DNA of 64,000 nucleotides from Albugo candida (Eukaryota; Oomycota; Peronosporomycetes; Albuginales). A program made the position numbers and the translations under genes. The first letter of the stretch is position 1. Each line of letters opens with the position of its first letter. Below the pieces are notes generated by a model. That model was given only the letters and a program-made list of their open reading frames with translations, had not been told where the DNA came from and made no database searches. Location: assembly GCA_040437565.1 (NCBI GenBank), contig JBDOQK010000003.1:496001-560000 (forward strand), in the 5' to 3' direction. This document shows, piece after piece, positions 34,801 to 46,961 of the stretch.

Positions 34801-37800
34801 CAAACGCATACTGAGAATATATCTTTTTTGCGTTCTGAGGACGTAGAAACGGGATATTATCTCATTGTGCACGTTCGAAAGGCTATCCCGCTGAAACGAG
34901 GAGAAGAAAGCCGATTATACTGCACTGCATATGATCCTACAACTTCAAGCGATTATGCAGTAACAGGATATCCTGAAGATTGGCCTGTGAATTTTTTTGA
35001 TCCAAACGAAAATCCTGATTTTGAAGAATCTTGGCGAGCAATGATTTTAGGCCTGGAGCTGGATGTCCCGCTCACACCTCAACTGATTTGTAAGGTTTAT
35101 AATCGGCAGAAAAAAACAGAGACTTTACTTGGAGAGCGTCGAATTTCGGCTGCATCAGCGCTATCTCGGGAAGGTTTTCTTGTAGAAGAATGCTTCACTT
35201 TAATACATCCCAAAAACGAAAAGCTTTCAGTTGGAATGGTCAATCTCTCGTTCCGCTTCGATTTGAATGAAAACGAAGTTGCAACCATACGATCAGATAC
35301 ACTGCCCATCGTTCCAGAAAAGGTTGCCGAGAATGAAGTTGAGGATTTCAGCTCTCAAATCATAAAGACGAAACCAAAATCTAGCGATTGGCCTCGCGTA
35401 CATACAGACCGGTGCTTGGAGGAGCTAGAAAATGAATTAATTGTTGCCGAAAACGCCAAAGAAAACGCGATCCGTGATGCCGATGCTTTACGATTGCAAC
35501 TGCAAAGCTTGCAAAGGTTTGAAGAAAAGGGTATTACTAGGGCCACGAGATGGAAAGAGAAACATGAAGAAACTCGGAAAAAGCTACAGTCGATGCAGCA
35601 AGAATATGAAGAACGGTAGTGCTCAGCTCAGGCTCTTTAGTTCGGATTCTTATCTTACAAAGTGCTTTGCTGTCGACAGAATATATACTCTCCAGCAGCA
35701 GGTTGAGGCATACAAGGATGTCGATGATACACAACAACAAAGAAGAAATAGAATCGAGGACGTCAAACAAGAGACGGCCAAAGAAGATATTGGAAGGAAT
35801 CTACTCATGCTGATAAGAGACACACTTTATCGTCGATGTCAAGATCGCCCATTCAATGGCTTGAAGAAAGCCTTCACGGCAGTGACAGAATCACCAGGGA
35901 AGGTACATTATACCCAACTAAGAGGGGATAGTCACTGACTGTTTCTTTTATCAAGATTTCGTTGGATGCATTCCACGAAGTTCTTAGCGACTTTGGCTTC
36001 CAATTCACGGAGACTGAACAATCAGAACTGACAACACTTCTGAAACCCGACTCGCGAGATCGAATTAATATTGAAGGTTTGATTCTGAAGATTGTTTTTA
36101 TTCGCAGTCGGTGTCATCGATGAAAATTTTGCAGAGTTTTTCATCAGACTGAATGGAAGTAATGGAAAATCTGCGATTCCTGAAGTACATGAATCAAATA
36201 GAAATAAAAGCATGAAGCTTGACTGGGTTGACGAACCAATGGTGGAAAAACCCAGTAAAACAGCATATGCGCAAGAGAGCAAAACCAGTCTCGAAGAGAG
36301 TCTTGACTATGGCTTGCGAGACAGACGTTCTAGCATCAATCAGGTACGATGATACGTTGAAAAACTAAAATCTTCTTCTGATGAGTCGACTTGTTCAAGC
36401 CTACTAGAAGATCTCAAATTTCAGACAGAATAGCGACCAAACCATTCGGTTCACGCAAATCGCAAGCTCGATCGTGGAAAGAGTTCAAACAAATGATGAT
36501 ATTACGCTTACCCGATGGCTGGGATATGCGAATCAGTGACAAAGGGCGTCCTTACTTCTGTGATCATCTCAACAGGTGTTCTTATTAATCGCTGCAGCTT
36601 TTGAAAACTTTCTTATTGTCTCTGCGCCTCTATTTCAGATCAACGCAATGGAGTCATCCTCGACCGGAAGTCGATTCGGAATATCGAAAATGGCTCGACA
36701 CAACAAAGTTCAACTTTCTCAACGCAACAGATGGGTGAGTCATTACATAAATGGAATTATCAAGAAGTGATGATGTTCGTAACTTTATACTCGGAGACTT
36801 GTCGAAGGAAAGTTCTAAACGTGTGCCCGTTGTGGTGGCTAGAATATTAAGTGAATCAGCATGCTTATGAAAATAACGATAAATTCGCAATGCTCAAGAG
36901 TTCTGTTCACGTTTTATCGGCGTGCTCAAAATAGAACGCATAAAGAGACTTGATAGTCTCTGATCTCCAGCGAGGTGATTTGCCAGTGCAATGTGAAACT
37001 GGGCGAGACCTATTGCAGAAAAGTACATTAAGCTAGAGTCTCCTGAGTCGAGAATAATCAAATTCATGCAGGTAGAAGAGAATACTGAGGGCGATCGATC
37101 GCCAAGACAAGACGAGAGAATTGTTTTGAAGCTTCTTGAAGACATGCGAGATTTTTTGGGATTTACTGAAAAGACTTTACCACCCGCAGATGCATCATTG
37201 CTGGATCCAAGACGTGCAAAGATTGCATCGAAGCTGTACATAGATACTCGAGACACGTATGATGTTGTTGAAAATGTTGACAGTGACAATGAGCTTGCTC
37301 GACGAAGAGCTCTATTAAAACAACGACGTAGTGCAGATTCCAGCATATCAATTGATTCAGATACACATGATGACGAATCTTTACCTCAAGGTGCATCAGT
37401 AGCGGACAGTATCCAGTTTTGGTTCAAGTGGCTGGGTGGAGTTCTCTCCATCCCAATAAGAGAGGAGCTGTTAGAGCGGAACTTATCGATGGATGGCATC
37501 ATGCATTACGTCAGATACTTTTCATTATTGGATCAATGGATAGTTTACAAAAAAGCTCGGATAATGCATGTCGAGACAAGTTACTGTGATAAGGACTGTG
37601 CGAGATCGTCCATTGAATCTATAGACTCGAGCTTATCATTTGTAACAGCGCTTACTCGACATGCCGAATTTATAAAATACGAAATGAAGAAAGATATAGA
37701 CACCATTTGTGTATTTGCTCGAACGGGAACTTTCTCAACGATCTTTGGAAGCGACGACGTTCGCACCCACGATATCGACATCACAACAAAGTTTGAATCC

Positions 37801-40529
37801 TTAATGGAAGAAGTATACGCTGTTTATTTGCAGCGTATTATAGACTCCCAAATAAACGCGTTGACACAATTGGCATTAAAATGGCAAGAAGACCAATTAC
37901 TGCACCAAGAAGCGCTAACATATGCGGCAGCACAAGCTGTATCGTTGGGAACTAAAATTACTTCATTTGCAGCACTTACGAGTGAGACGTATTTTTTCCA
38001 GCGGAAACGAAAATTTGATATGAAAAGAGACATTTTTCCAGATGCCATTTACGACTGGCCTCCTCGTTTCACTCCAGCAATGGCGCCAGGAGGTCAAACC
38101 TTGATTGCCCACCCACGTCATGTTGGGATATGGTGGCAGACCACGGTGCTTTCGGTAACAGAGCAAGATATATCTATATTGCATCACGATGAGGTACTGG
38201 GAATTCTCAATCATATCGAGTCGCTTCATGGTCACATCTACGTCCCAGAAGTTGAGAGTAATCAGAGCTTCTTCCGACGGTGTGGTGTCCGAATTGGCTC
38301 TTTTAGTAAATGGGAAGGCCAACGCATGCTTCTGAACAATGGAAAAGACTCGTTATGGATTGAGGTAGTTGTTACCGAAGTCGAAGACAAAAAATGCAAG
38401 GTGGAATTGAAACCTGGTCTTGAGGATCTTTCTGTTGCAGAAAAGTGGAAAGCATACCTAGTGGAGAATACGTGGCTTCATATTCGAGATTTCCGTTGGA
38501 ATGCTGTACCAAAAAATTCTGATTTTCGCATTCACATCGGACTCAAATTCCGAAAACTTTTGGAGGAGATACAAACAACTGTCATCGGAATCAGCTGTGT
38601 TTTTCCTGATCGGAATCTAGAGCGACAGGTACAGACTGCTACATGGCGATCATTAGAAAATATTGCTAGCAAAGAAGAACATCTTTATTCGCGATACTTG
38701 CGTGCAGTACTTCAGGATAATGAATCATCAACCATTGTGGCAGATGCCTCTCAGTTCACGAGTAAGACCAGGAACGTCCCTGGCAACAGGTTTGGTAGAA
38801 AACTTTCTATGCTCAGAGGAAAAGCTATTGAATATGATGGGGCGTCTGAAAAAGCACCAAGAAATGACTCACGAATTTTAAATGATATTACGATGAAGCC
38901 GCAACACGTCTCTTACAGTACTCACGGGAATTTTGATATTGATGGCGTGTACCGAGCGCTTCCGGATCAGACCAGTCTTCAGGAACCTCGAACGACTGTA
39001 TTACTTTCATCCTCGTTTGAGAAGCTGACGCACATCCTCTTAGAAGAAACAGAGGTATTATCTGTCTGTATCCAAGCAAACAATACGGCTTTAGCCAGGG
39101 TTTTTGTTGAAGCTTTCGCAGAAAAATTGGAGAAACAAAACAATTTCCTACTAAATCGTTTAGAGAAAAGTACCTTAGAGTACATGCTTTCAGAGGTAAC
39201 AAACGCCTATAGGTTTCTGTATGCATGGAAGATTTGCCGATATGAGCTTGATGAATCCACACGACTAGAGCGCGCGAGGTATGGTCGAAATTCAATGCTG
39301 ATGATTGACAAAGAAAAACAAAAGGTTTCACTTTCCAGCACAAGTCCGTCTGTGGAGGCTGACACATTACAAAGAGATTGGATTGATCGAACATTCGAAC
39401 ACATGGAGGGAATGATTATCGATATGATACGATATTTGACGTATCGACTGCACAATCAGTTCTTTTATGAATGTAGTACGTTTATCTTTCCTAGTATATA
39501 CGGGCAAGAATGGGATGCAATTTCGGCTCGACCACACATCACTAGCACATATGGCATACAATCCTTCCTGTGCCGGATACAAATGATAGTGGAATTTACA
39601 CGTACTGACTTACTGAAAGGATTCGAACATCATCTAGCTGTCCATGAAAAGGTCCAAGATAGACTTATATGGGCGATACTAGAGCCATTATCATGCGTAG
39701 CAGCCTTCTATGAGCAAGTTCAAATATCACGACCAAGAACAAGAGACTGGAAAAGCGATATTTTGTATCTGGTGCTGGGTATGCAAGAAATTGTAGGCAC
39801 ACTGAATAAAATGCTTAGTCAAAATGAGAAAGATTCACGGGCAGGTGTCTGCAAAAACAATGAAGGCTGGGAACTCGTACAAGGAGGGACGCTAAACGAG
39901 ATACATAAAATCTGCTTGCGACTGATTTTATGTATTGCGATTCGAACATCACCGATAAATGCTGTCATTTCTGGCTTAAAATCTCTGCAGAGAGAGGACT
40001 ATAACGATGAAACGGTGCGGGGAACATCAATTGACACCGCAGCTTTTGAATTTACAAAAAGGCGAGACCTCATGGGCATTTTAAAGCGATTGCTACGGTC
40101 TCTTCATCCAAGTAATAATACCTGGAAGGCGATCGTCAAAATCTCGTTTCGTTCTCTTCCTTGGGACACAAACACGAATACTCGTACAGAATTCCACTCT
40201 CATTTACAAAGTGCTTGCGTGGATGTAAGTTGACTTTCGTGACGTAGAACTATTATCACCCATTCTGTCCTGTAGTGGGAAATGATTATAAAGCAGCGAC
40301 TACGAGTTCCACGAGATTTTGCATTGGAACAATTACAGAGGCGACATGAGCTGGAAGACACTGTTCGTCTTTCTTTGTGCCCAGCTGAGATTGAAGATGG
40401 AAGAATTTTACGAGAAGTAAGTGGGTTGTTGAGCTTCGCCGTAGCTCAATCGCACTTTAAGCTTTCTGTCTGATTTGTTAGTTCATAAATGAAGTGCTGG
40501 CCGCACAAAGTAGCGACACAATTCAGTAA
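28867..40529 (+). CDS. Giant multidomain calpain (calpain-EF-C2-WW protein)
   Basis: A calpain-family cysteine protease of roughly 3,500 residues. The catalytic core has the Cys in GNLGDCWFLSALSV (about 29421), His in YYKHAYAIVDA (30145) and Asn in RLRNPWGMGEW (30219), so it looks active. A calpain C2-like domain follows (30640-31200). Then, in one exon from 31168 to 35617, come a Cys-rich cluster (CIDCNC ... CSACLALL ... CDDC, 32390-32510), two canonical EF-hand loops (DYDKSGGITYDEF and DTNADGNIDGEEF), a C2 domain (34840-35170) and a coiled coil. Further exons hold an EF-like region and a WW domain (DGWDMRISDKGRPYF joined to TQWSHPRP). Small exons (36750-37040) bridge in frame to a 3.2-kb exon and two final ones. 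The junction near 29250-29302 is one base out of frame. The 3' third could be a separate gene. Confidence 0.75.
37072..40529 (+). other. Large 3' exons of the calpain gene, or separate gene
   Basis: The exon from 37072 to 40227 is joined to 40276-40417 (WEMIIKQRLRVPRDFALEQL) and 40482-40529, stop included. If it were an independent gene it would start at ATG 37066, but that ATG is followed by CAG|GTA, a good acceptor. Upstream exons RNFILGDLSKESSKR, HAYENNDKFAMLKSSVH and SSEVICQCNVKLGETYCRK join to it in frame, so I favour one gene. The about 1,150 residues are mostly helical. A middle beta-rich stretch (HVGIWWQTTVLSV ... GVRIGSFSKWEGQRMLL) is the only compact-looking unit. No known domain is recognised. 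Confidence 0.6.
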
Positions 40530-40871
40530 AAGGATATGTGGAGAAAATCAAGCCGCACAGTATCGTGAAATACTGAATAGCAAGATACATACAAAAGCGG
40601 TGCAAACCCAAAGATTCGATACCATTGTCATTGATGGAGGTCGTTGTCGATCCACATGGATGTAGGTAGCCAGCTTGAGTATATTTTGAGCGACGTCGAC
40701 CTTGTAACTATCGTAAAATAAATAATAGAATTTGGGACTCTGCTGAAATGGACTAAAAATAGGCAAAGATTACAAAGTGATCCCTGTGGCGTACACCATG
40801 CCAAATCGGACACTCTTATATCTCTTCACTTTGTAGTATATCCACTTCCAAGTGTGGTCGGGAGATTTACA
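40530..40871. other. Intergenic spacer between calpain and kelch genes
   Basis: About 340 bp without a supported gene. Minus-strand ORFs here are short and lack a start context or homology. It should contain the calpain 3' UTR and the kelch-gene promoter. No clear initiator was seen. Confidence 0.4.
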
Positions 40872-42434
40872 ATGGTACTTATAATGCGTTTCCTCGGTAG
40901 GTGTTCTGCATTTTCCAGCACATCGTTCTCTAAGTAATGGATTTCTGAAGGAGGTATTTTTGCTGCGACGTTATTCTCTTATACCGTGGCTACCTGGACA
41001 CAATTATGGAGTCACCGTCAGGCAGCCGCGTACCCTGACAAACGAACAGCACATGCGATGATCATCTATCAGGATGCTTTGTATGTATATGGCGGTCTGG
41101 GTGAGAACTTAGCTGGAGATGACTATGAGCATGAGGATTCTTGGAAGGTGAGCCGTTCAAGTCTCATTTCGCCTCCCTCGGTTCCTTAAAGTTCGTGTTC
41201 TAGTTCGATCTAAAGCAAAATCGATGGACGAAGTTAGTCGAAGAAAATGACATGAAACCTCCACACAGGTTTCATCATACTGCAGTAAGTTGGACAGCAC
41301 CGAGCCGAAAGTAATACACACGACCAACATGCTGCTTGATTTAGGCTTTATACTCGGATGACATAACAAGCCAAATGATAATTTTTGGTGGACTCTCTCT
41401 TTCAACAAATGCTAATGCACAAACAAAACAGTCATCAATGCTGCAAATTACAGAGTATAATGATATTTGGCGTTTATCCTTATCTTCTGGTAAGGTGGTG
41501 TGGAGTAAAGACGCAACTAGCAATCATGCTATCAACGACACTGAAGTTCCATCTCCGCGGTCAGAAGCAGGGTCTATCATTCATGACAACAAGCTTTATA
41601 TTTTTGGAGGCATTTCATATCGATCTAGTGGCTTAGACTCTCCAGTAGACATGAATGATCTATGGAGCTACGATCTTGAGACAAAGACATGGATAGAGAT
41701 CCGACCGGTTGATGGCATCGTCCCGTCTCGGAGATTTTCTCATTCAGTCACTCTTGTAAAGCATAGTGGTTTATCGTACTTATTAGTCTACAGTGGTCGG
41801 CATCTACAGCAGTCAACCTGGAGTGCGCTGGACGATACATGGCTTTATTCAATTTCCGAGAAGCGTTGGATCAAAGTTCAATCTTCTAGTTCGATTCCGC
41901 GTATGTATACATCCATCATCACGACAGGAGATAAGAATTTTTGGTTTTTCGGGGGATACTATCGCCCTCTGCATACCATGAGTGGGTACGTGTTCGATGA
42001 CACTGTCAGTGGAGAGCTCAATATCAATTCGGGGTCCGCTTCAGATTCTTCGATCACGGCAACGCCAGTCACGAAAGGGGTCAGTATGAAGCTTTATACC
42101 GCAGTTGGTGGCATAAACAGCGCAATACCACCATTACGCTACAATCATCAGGCAGTTGTGTGGAATGAAGCCATTGTGGTATATGGAGGAAGCTATCAAA
42201 CAGTGCGTGGAGACGTATGGAGTTACAATACAACTCTTGCGGTTCTCTCGCAAGATGTGAACATGTTTTCGAAAAAAATCACGTCGCTTATCTACATTCT
42301 TGGAGGTCTCATCGCGGTAATTGTTGTCATCTTGTTACTATTACTATTGCGATGGCGACAAGTCGACCAACGCAATGTGAGAACCTTCTGCTCATCGGCT
42401 CGTTCCAAATCCTTAATTCTGTTTCGTTATAGCT
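40872..42434 (+). CDS. Kelch-TM-RING protein, 5' part (first contig copy)
   Basis: Exon 1 (40872-40896) joins exon 2 at 40951 to form a signal peptide (MVLIMRFLGGIFAATLFSYT). The ectodomain then has kelch repeats (LYVYGGLGENL, MIIFGGLSLS, LYIFGGISYR, LVYSGRHL, FWFFGGYYRP, IVVYGGSYQ), consistent with a beta-propeller. A single strong transmembrane helix follows (SLIYILGGLIAVIVVILLLLLL). Introns (about 48-68 bp) start with GTGAGC and GTAAGT. The sequence runs into the N gap at 42435 just after the juxtamembrane intron. The remaining exons are in the second copy, 42535-44640. The only part unique to this copy is 40872-40984. Confidence 0.85.
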
Positions 42435-43984
42435 NNNNNNNNNNNNNNNNNNNNNNNNNNNNNNNNNNNNNNNNNNNNNNNNNNNNNNNNNNNNNNNNNN
42501 NNNNNNNNNNNNNNNNNNNNNNNNNNNNNNNNNNCGTGGCTACCTGGACACAATTATGGAGTCACCGTCAGGCAGCCGCGTACCCTGACAAACGAACAGC
42601 ACATGCGATGATCATCTATCAGGATGCTTTGTATGTATATGGCGGTCTGGGTGAGAACTTAGCTGGAGATGACTATGAGCATGAGGATTCTTGGAAGGTG
42701 AGCCGTTCAAGTCTCATTTCGCCTCCCTCGGTTCCTTAAAGTTCGTGTTCTAGTTCGATCTAAAGCAAAATCGATGGACGAAGTTAGTCGAAGAAAATGA
42801 CATGAAACCTCCACACAGGTTTCATCATACTGCAGTAAGTTGGACAGCACCGAGCCGAAAGTAATACACACGACCAACATGCTGCTTGATTTAGGCTTTA
42901 TACTCGGATGACATAACAAGCCAAATGATAATTTTTGGTGGACTCTCTCTTTCAACAAATGCTAATGCACAAACAAAACAGTCATCAATGCTGCAAATTA
43001 CAGAGTATAATGATATTTGGCGTTTATCCTTATCTTCTGGTAAGGTGGTGTGGAGTAAAGACGCAACTAGCAATCATGCTATCAACGACACTGAAGTTCC
43101 ATCTCCGCGGTCAGAAGCAGGGTCTATCATTCATGACAACAAGCTTTATATTTTTGGAGGCATTTCATATCGATCTAGTGGCTTAGACTCTCCAGTAGAC
43201 ATGAATGATCTATGGAGCTACGATCTTGAGACAAAGACATGGATAGAGATCCGACCGGTTGATGGCATCGTCCCGTCTCGGAGATTTTCTCATTCAGTCA
43301 CTCTTGTAAAGCATAGTGGTTTATCGTACTTATTAGTCTACAGTGGTCGGCATCTACAGCAGTCAACCTGGAGTGCGCTGGACGATACATGGCTTTATTC
43401 AATTTCCGAGAAGCGTTGGATCAAAGTTCAATCTTCTAGTTCGATTCCGCGTATGTATACATCCATCATCACGACAGGAGATAAGAATTTTTGGTTTTTC
43501 GGGGGATACTATCGCCCTCTGCATACCATGAGTGGGTACGTGTTCGATGACACTGTCAGTGGAGAGCTCAATATCAATTCGGGGTCCGCTTCAGATTCTT
43601 CGATCACGGCAACGCCAGTCACGAAAGGGGTCAGTATGAAGCTTTATACCGCAGTTGGTGGCATAAACAGCGCAATACCACCATTACGCTACAATCATCA
43701 GGCAGTTGTGTGGAATGAAGCCATTGTGGTATATGGAGGAAGCTATCAAACAGTGCGTGGAGACGTATGGAGTTACAATACAACTCTTGCGGTTCTCTCG
43801 CAAGATGTGAACATGTTTTCGAAAAAAATCACGTCGCTTATCTACATTCTTGGAGGTCTCATCGCGGTAATTGTTGTCATCTTGTTACTATTACTATTGC
43901 GATGGCGACAAGTCGACCAACGCAATGTGAGAACCTTCTGCTCATCGGCTCGTTCCAAATCCTTAATTCTGTTTCGTTATAGCT
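40985..43984. repeat. 1450-bp duplicate either side of 100-N gap
   Basis: Bases 40985-42434 and 42535-43984 carry the same sequence, and the left copy ends exactly at the gap (42435-42534). This is the pattern of two contigs whose ends overlap but were not merged. No difference between the copies was noticed in the translated frames. Confidence 0.9.
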
Positions 43985-44640
43985 ACAGATGAGGCAGCTT
44001 CATGGTCCCAATACTCGTGGAGTTTCGCAGGAAAAACTGCAACAACTTGAGATACTCAAGTATCAGAAGCCGGTCAAAAGCGTGAATTCCGCGAGCGAAT
44101 GCGCCAAGAATGTGCCAAGCTCAAATCGTACTGGTCTGGATGAAATACCGATCTGCTTGAACCTTGACGAAGATGTGTGCCCTATATGCTTGGTAATGCA
44201 TTCGATTAGCTTATCACTCTGCTTCGCTTCTTATCAAAATTATTTCAGGTCGAGTTTGAGGAAGAGGAAAATATTCGGAAACTTCACTGCACACACATTT
44301 TCCATGTCCCTTGTATTGACGAATGGCTTCGACGAAATGTGGTAAGTCTGGGTGCTAGTAGGAGTTTGTTCCATATTTTCTCATGTTTCACCTCTAGACA
44401 TGTCCAATGTGCAAAGATATTGTCGAGGTTGCGACCGGACAGGAGCAACATCCTGCGAATGGTTCATCCCGACGATTTAGTGTTACCCCATTGCTGAATC
44501 CGCGTATTTCCTCACAATCTTCAATAGTTCCCGTCGCACCCGAGAGAAGTGCAGCAGTGCAAATAATTAGCAATGCGGTCATTAGCCCAATGGAAGTAAG
44601 GTTGGCGCCACGAACAATAGTGGAGGCACCAGACACATGA
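42535..44640 (+). CDS. Kelch-transmembrane-RING-H2 ubiquitin ligase (3' complete copy)
   Basis: The second contig copy repeats the kelch ectodomain and transmembrane helix, and adds the cytoplasmic part: exon from 43985 (LQMRQLHGPNTRGVSQEK), then CPICL at 44180 spliced to VEFEEEENIRKLHCTHIFHVPCIDEWLRR and CPMCKD. Together these form a complete C3H2C3 RING-H2 finger split over three exons. A Ser/Pro-rich tail ends at 44640. Joined to 40872-40984, the gene encodes signal peptide, extracellular kelch propeller, one membrane helix and a cytoplasmic E3 ligase. This is a receptor-like layout: the propeller could bind a ligand and the RING ubiquitinate partners. The ligand and substrates are unknown. 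Confidence 0.85.
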
Positions 44641-44693
44641 GTTTGTAAAAGATAGCGAGTTATTTATCTATATCAGCTTTATTCAAGTTGCCT

Positions 44694-45641
44694 TTACTTT
44701 CCCATTTTCTCTTCTTTCAATTGTTGAATGAGCTTTCTCAAGTCGATTTTCTCCTTCTCCGTAGCATGTCCGGCAGCCCTGTCGACAGACATTCCACAGC
44801 GAGAAACAAAATTAGTATATTCATTTCAACAAACTTTTATAGTAAAGGAAGGCCTACATCCATCGGATCCGTCCTTTGTCGTCAATCAGATGAGCATAGC
44901 AGACGAAACTGTTGTACATTTCCATCAAAGTTCTGAAGTTATCTCGCCAACCAAACGCGTAATAAGAGTTCGCGTGAAAGGCTTCTGGTATGTGAGTCTT
45001 CAGACCTTTCACAATCGCAGATTTGAATATTTTAAAGTACCATTCTTCGATGATGGACAAATGTATAACCAGAACTACAGGTAATAATATAGCGACTTGG
45101 AGGATGAATGACCATTGCCTACAGATAACCATTCTGGTGACATTTGCAATCCCGAATTTTTGAAATTGGTCAGCAGGATAGTAATTTTTCCATTCTTCAA
45201 CACTTTCTGCAAATCACATTCTTCATGAAGGAGACTCCTACATTTGAATTCAGGAAAGAATGTAGCGTTGGCGACTGGAAGAAGAGTGGAGGACCCATGT
45301 AGGATCTACAGAATGACAGATATTCAGTTCGAGTAATTATGCCCACCGATTGATAATACCTTTCCATCATTATCGTTGTAAACTTTCATTTCGCCGAACA
45401 TGTCGGGTCGATACTTCTTGATTTCATGCTCCTGGAGCTGTTCGATTAGTGCGTTGTTGACTTTAGCCGCACTTTTGATCCTTTTAACGGGTGACAGCTG
45501 CTCCCAAAATGATTTACGTTGGATCTTCGATCCAAAGGATGCTATTATCGGTTGACCCTCGGCCGCTTTACTGGTGAAAGCTCGATATTTTGAGATTTTA
45601 TGAATGATGCGTTGATTCCCGATTGGGTTGCGGTAGCTCAT
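44694..45641 (-). CDS. ATP10: Mitochondrial ATPase assembly factor ATP10 (copy A)
   Basis: ATP10 is an inner-membrane chaperone for Fo subunit 6 of mitochondrial ATP synthase. Exons 45360-45641, 45123-45305, 44858-45069 and 44694-44778 sum to 762 nt or 253 residues. Landmarks are RPDMFGEMKVYND, the GKITILLTNFKNSG strand, SIIEEWYFKIF, FGWRDNFRTLMEMYN, and the C-terminal VCYAHLIDDKGRIRWM spliced to AAGHATEKEK. The N-terminus is basic, as in mitochondrial targeting. In this copy the acceptor before 45069 is altered (see findings): the copy-B sequence gives a clean CAG, whereas this one would add 5 nt and shift the frame. Convergent with the kelch-RING gene by 53 bp. Confidence 0.8.
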
Positions 45642-46014
45642 TTGACTAGGAGCTGGGCGAATTTAAGCCACATTTTACTTAAGTTGATTAATTTCGGATG
45701 TACTTAAGCGTCCGAAAGTGACAGCTGCGTCGCCGCAAACAGTTGTTCGAAAATCAGCTGCTCTTAGACCGTCCGTGTGCTTTATCATAATCGACCCACT
45801 CTAGAAACCGTGTTTTCTCATCCGAGATGATTCGAACGTTAATCAAGCCAATCATATGAGTTTGCTAATGCTTTGAGCAGTTAGTCTCAAAAACCACGGC
45901 GAAAGGCAATAGAAATCAAACTTGTGATTTTTCGAACCGAAGGAAAGCCGATTTTGTAATGAAGTGATCATGACTCTCATAATCCAATATTACAAGTAGT
46001 CACCACTAAAAATT
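45642..46014. other. Divergent promoter region of ATP10 and GAD
   Basis: A 373-bp spacer between two start codons, AT-rich, with no ORF of interest. It is repeated at 47600-47972. No convincing initiator match was found. Confidence 0.45.
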
Positions 46015-46861
46015 ATGAATACGGAATTCAGAAACGATGCTTCAGAGCCTCTTTACAGCCATCCTTTGGTCTGTGTTGACCTACCTACCGAACGATTCCC
46101 TCAATATCCGACCCCGGCTCGAGTAGCTCATCAAATCATTAAGGATGAATTATCGCTGGATGGAAATCCCAAAATGAATGTAAGAACATGATAAACGGTT
46201 TTCTATCAATCGTTATTCAAATTGACTGTGTCTTGAAGCTTGCATCCTTCGTCACCACGTACATGGAACCAGAAGCTGATGACTTGATGGTGGATGGACT
46301 ACGAAAAAATTACATCGATCTTGATCAGTATCCTCAGACAGCCGAGATTCATAATCGCTGTGTCACAATGCTCGCCAATTTATATCACGCTCCTTTGAAA
46401 GACCATGAGAAAGGTACTGGTACCGGGTGTGTCGGATCATCAGAAGCCATCATGCTTGCTGGGCTCGCTATGAAAAGACGCTGGAAAGATCGACGGATTG
46501 CTGCCGGATTACCTTACGATAATCCCAACATGGTTATGGGTTCAAATGTGCAAGTGAGTTGACATGTCATATACATTGGTATGAATTCATTATATTTATC
46601 GGTTTATAGGTTTGCTGGCATAAAATGTGTAAATACTTCGAAATAGAAATACGAGAAGGTGAGCTTATGACCCATTTTCAGTGTACTCCAACAGTTGAGT
46701 TATTCACCCTTGTCAACTTCATAGCGGATGTGTCTGAGGATTGTCTCGTCTTGACCGCCGACCGTGCGCGACCACTTTTGGATGAGAATACCATCGGTGT
46801 ATGTGCGATCCTTGGAAGCACTTTCAATGGTGAGTATGAAGATGTTAAAGCTATCCATGAC
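46015..46861 (+). CDS. Glutamate decarboxylase, 5' part (first contig copy)
   Basis: Identical in reading to the first half of the complete gene at 47973-49605. It has the same two introns and is cut by the N gap after [14 protein letters not shown]. It lacks the PLP-lysine region, so it is an incomplete contig copy rather than a separate gene. Confidence 0.85.
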
Positions 46862-46961
46862 NNNNNNNNNNNNNNNNNNNNNNNNNNNNNNNNNNNNNNN
46901 NNNNNNNNNNNNNNNNNNNNNNNNNNNNNNNNNNNNNNNNNNNNNNNNNNNNNNNNNNNNN

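Noticed and set aside
36894-37346. 150-codon Ser-rich minus-strand ORF
   Set aside because: Shadow of the calpain 3' exon; Ser/Leu richness is typical of antisense frames here.
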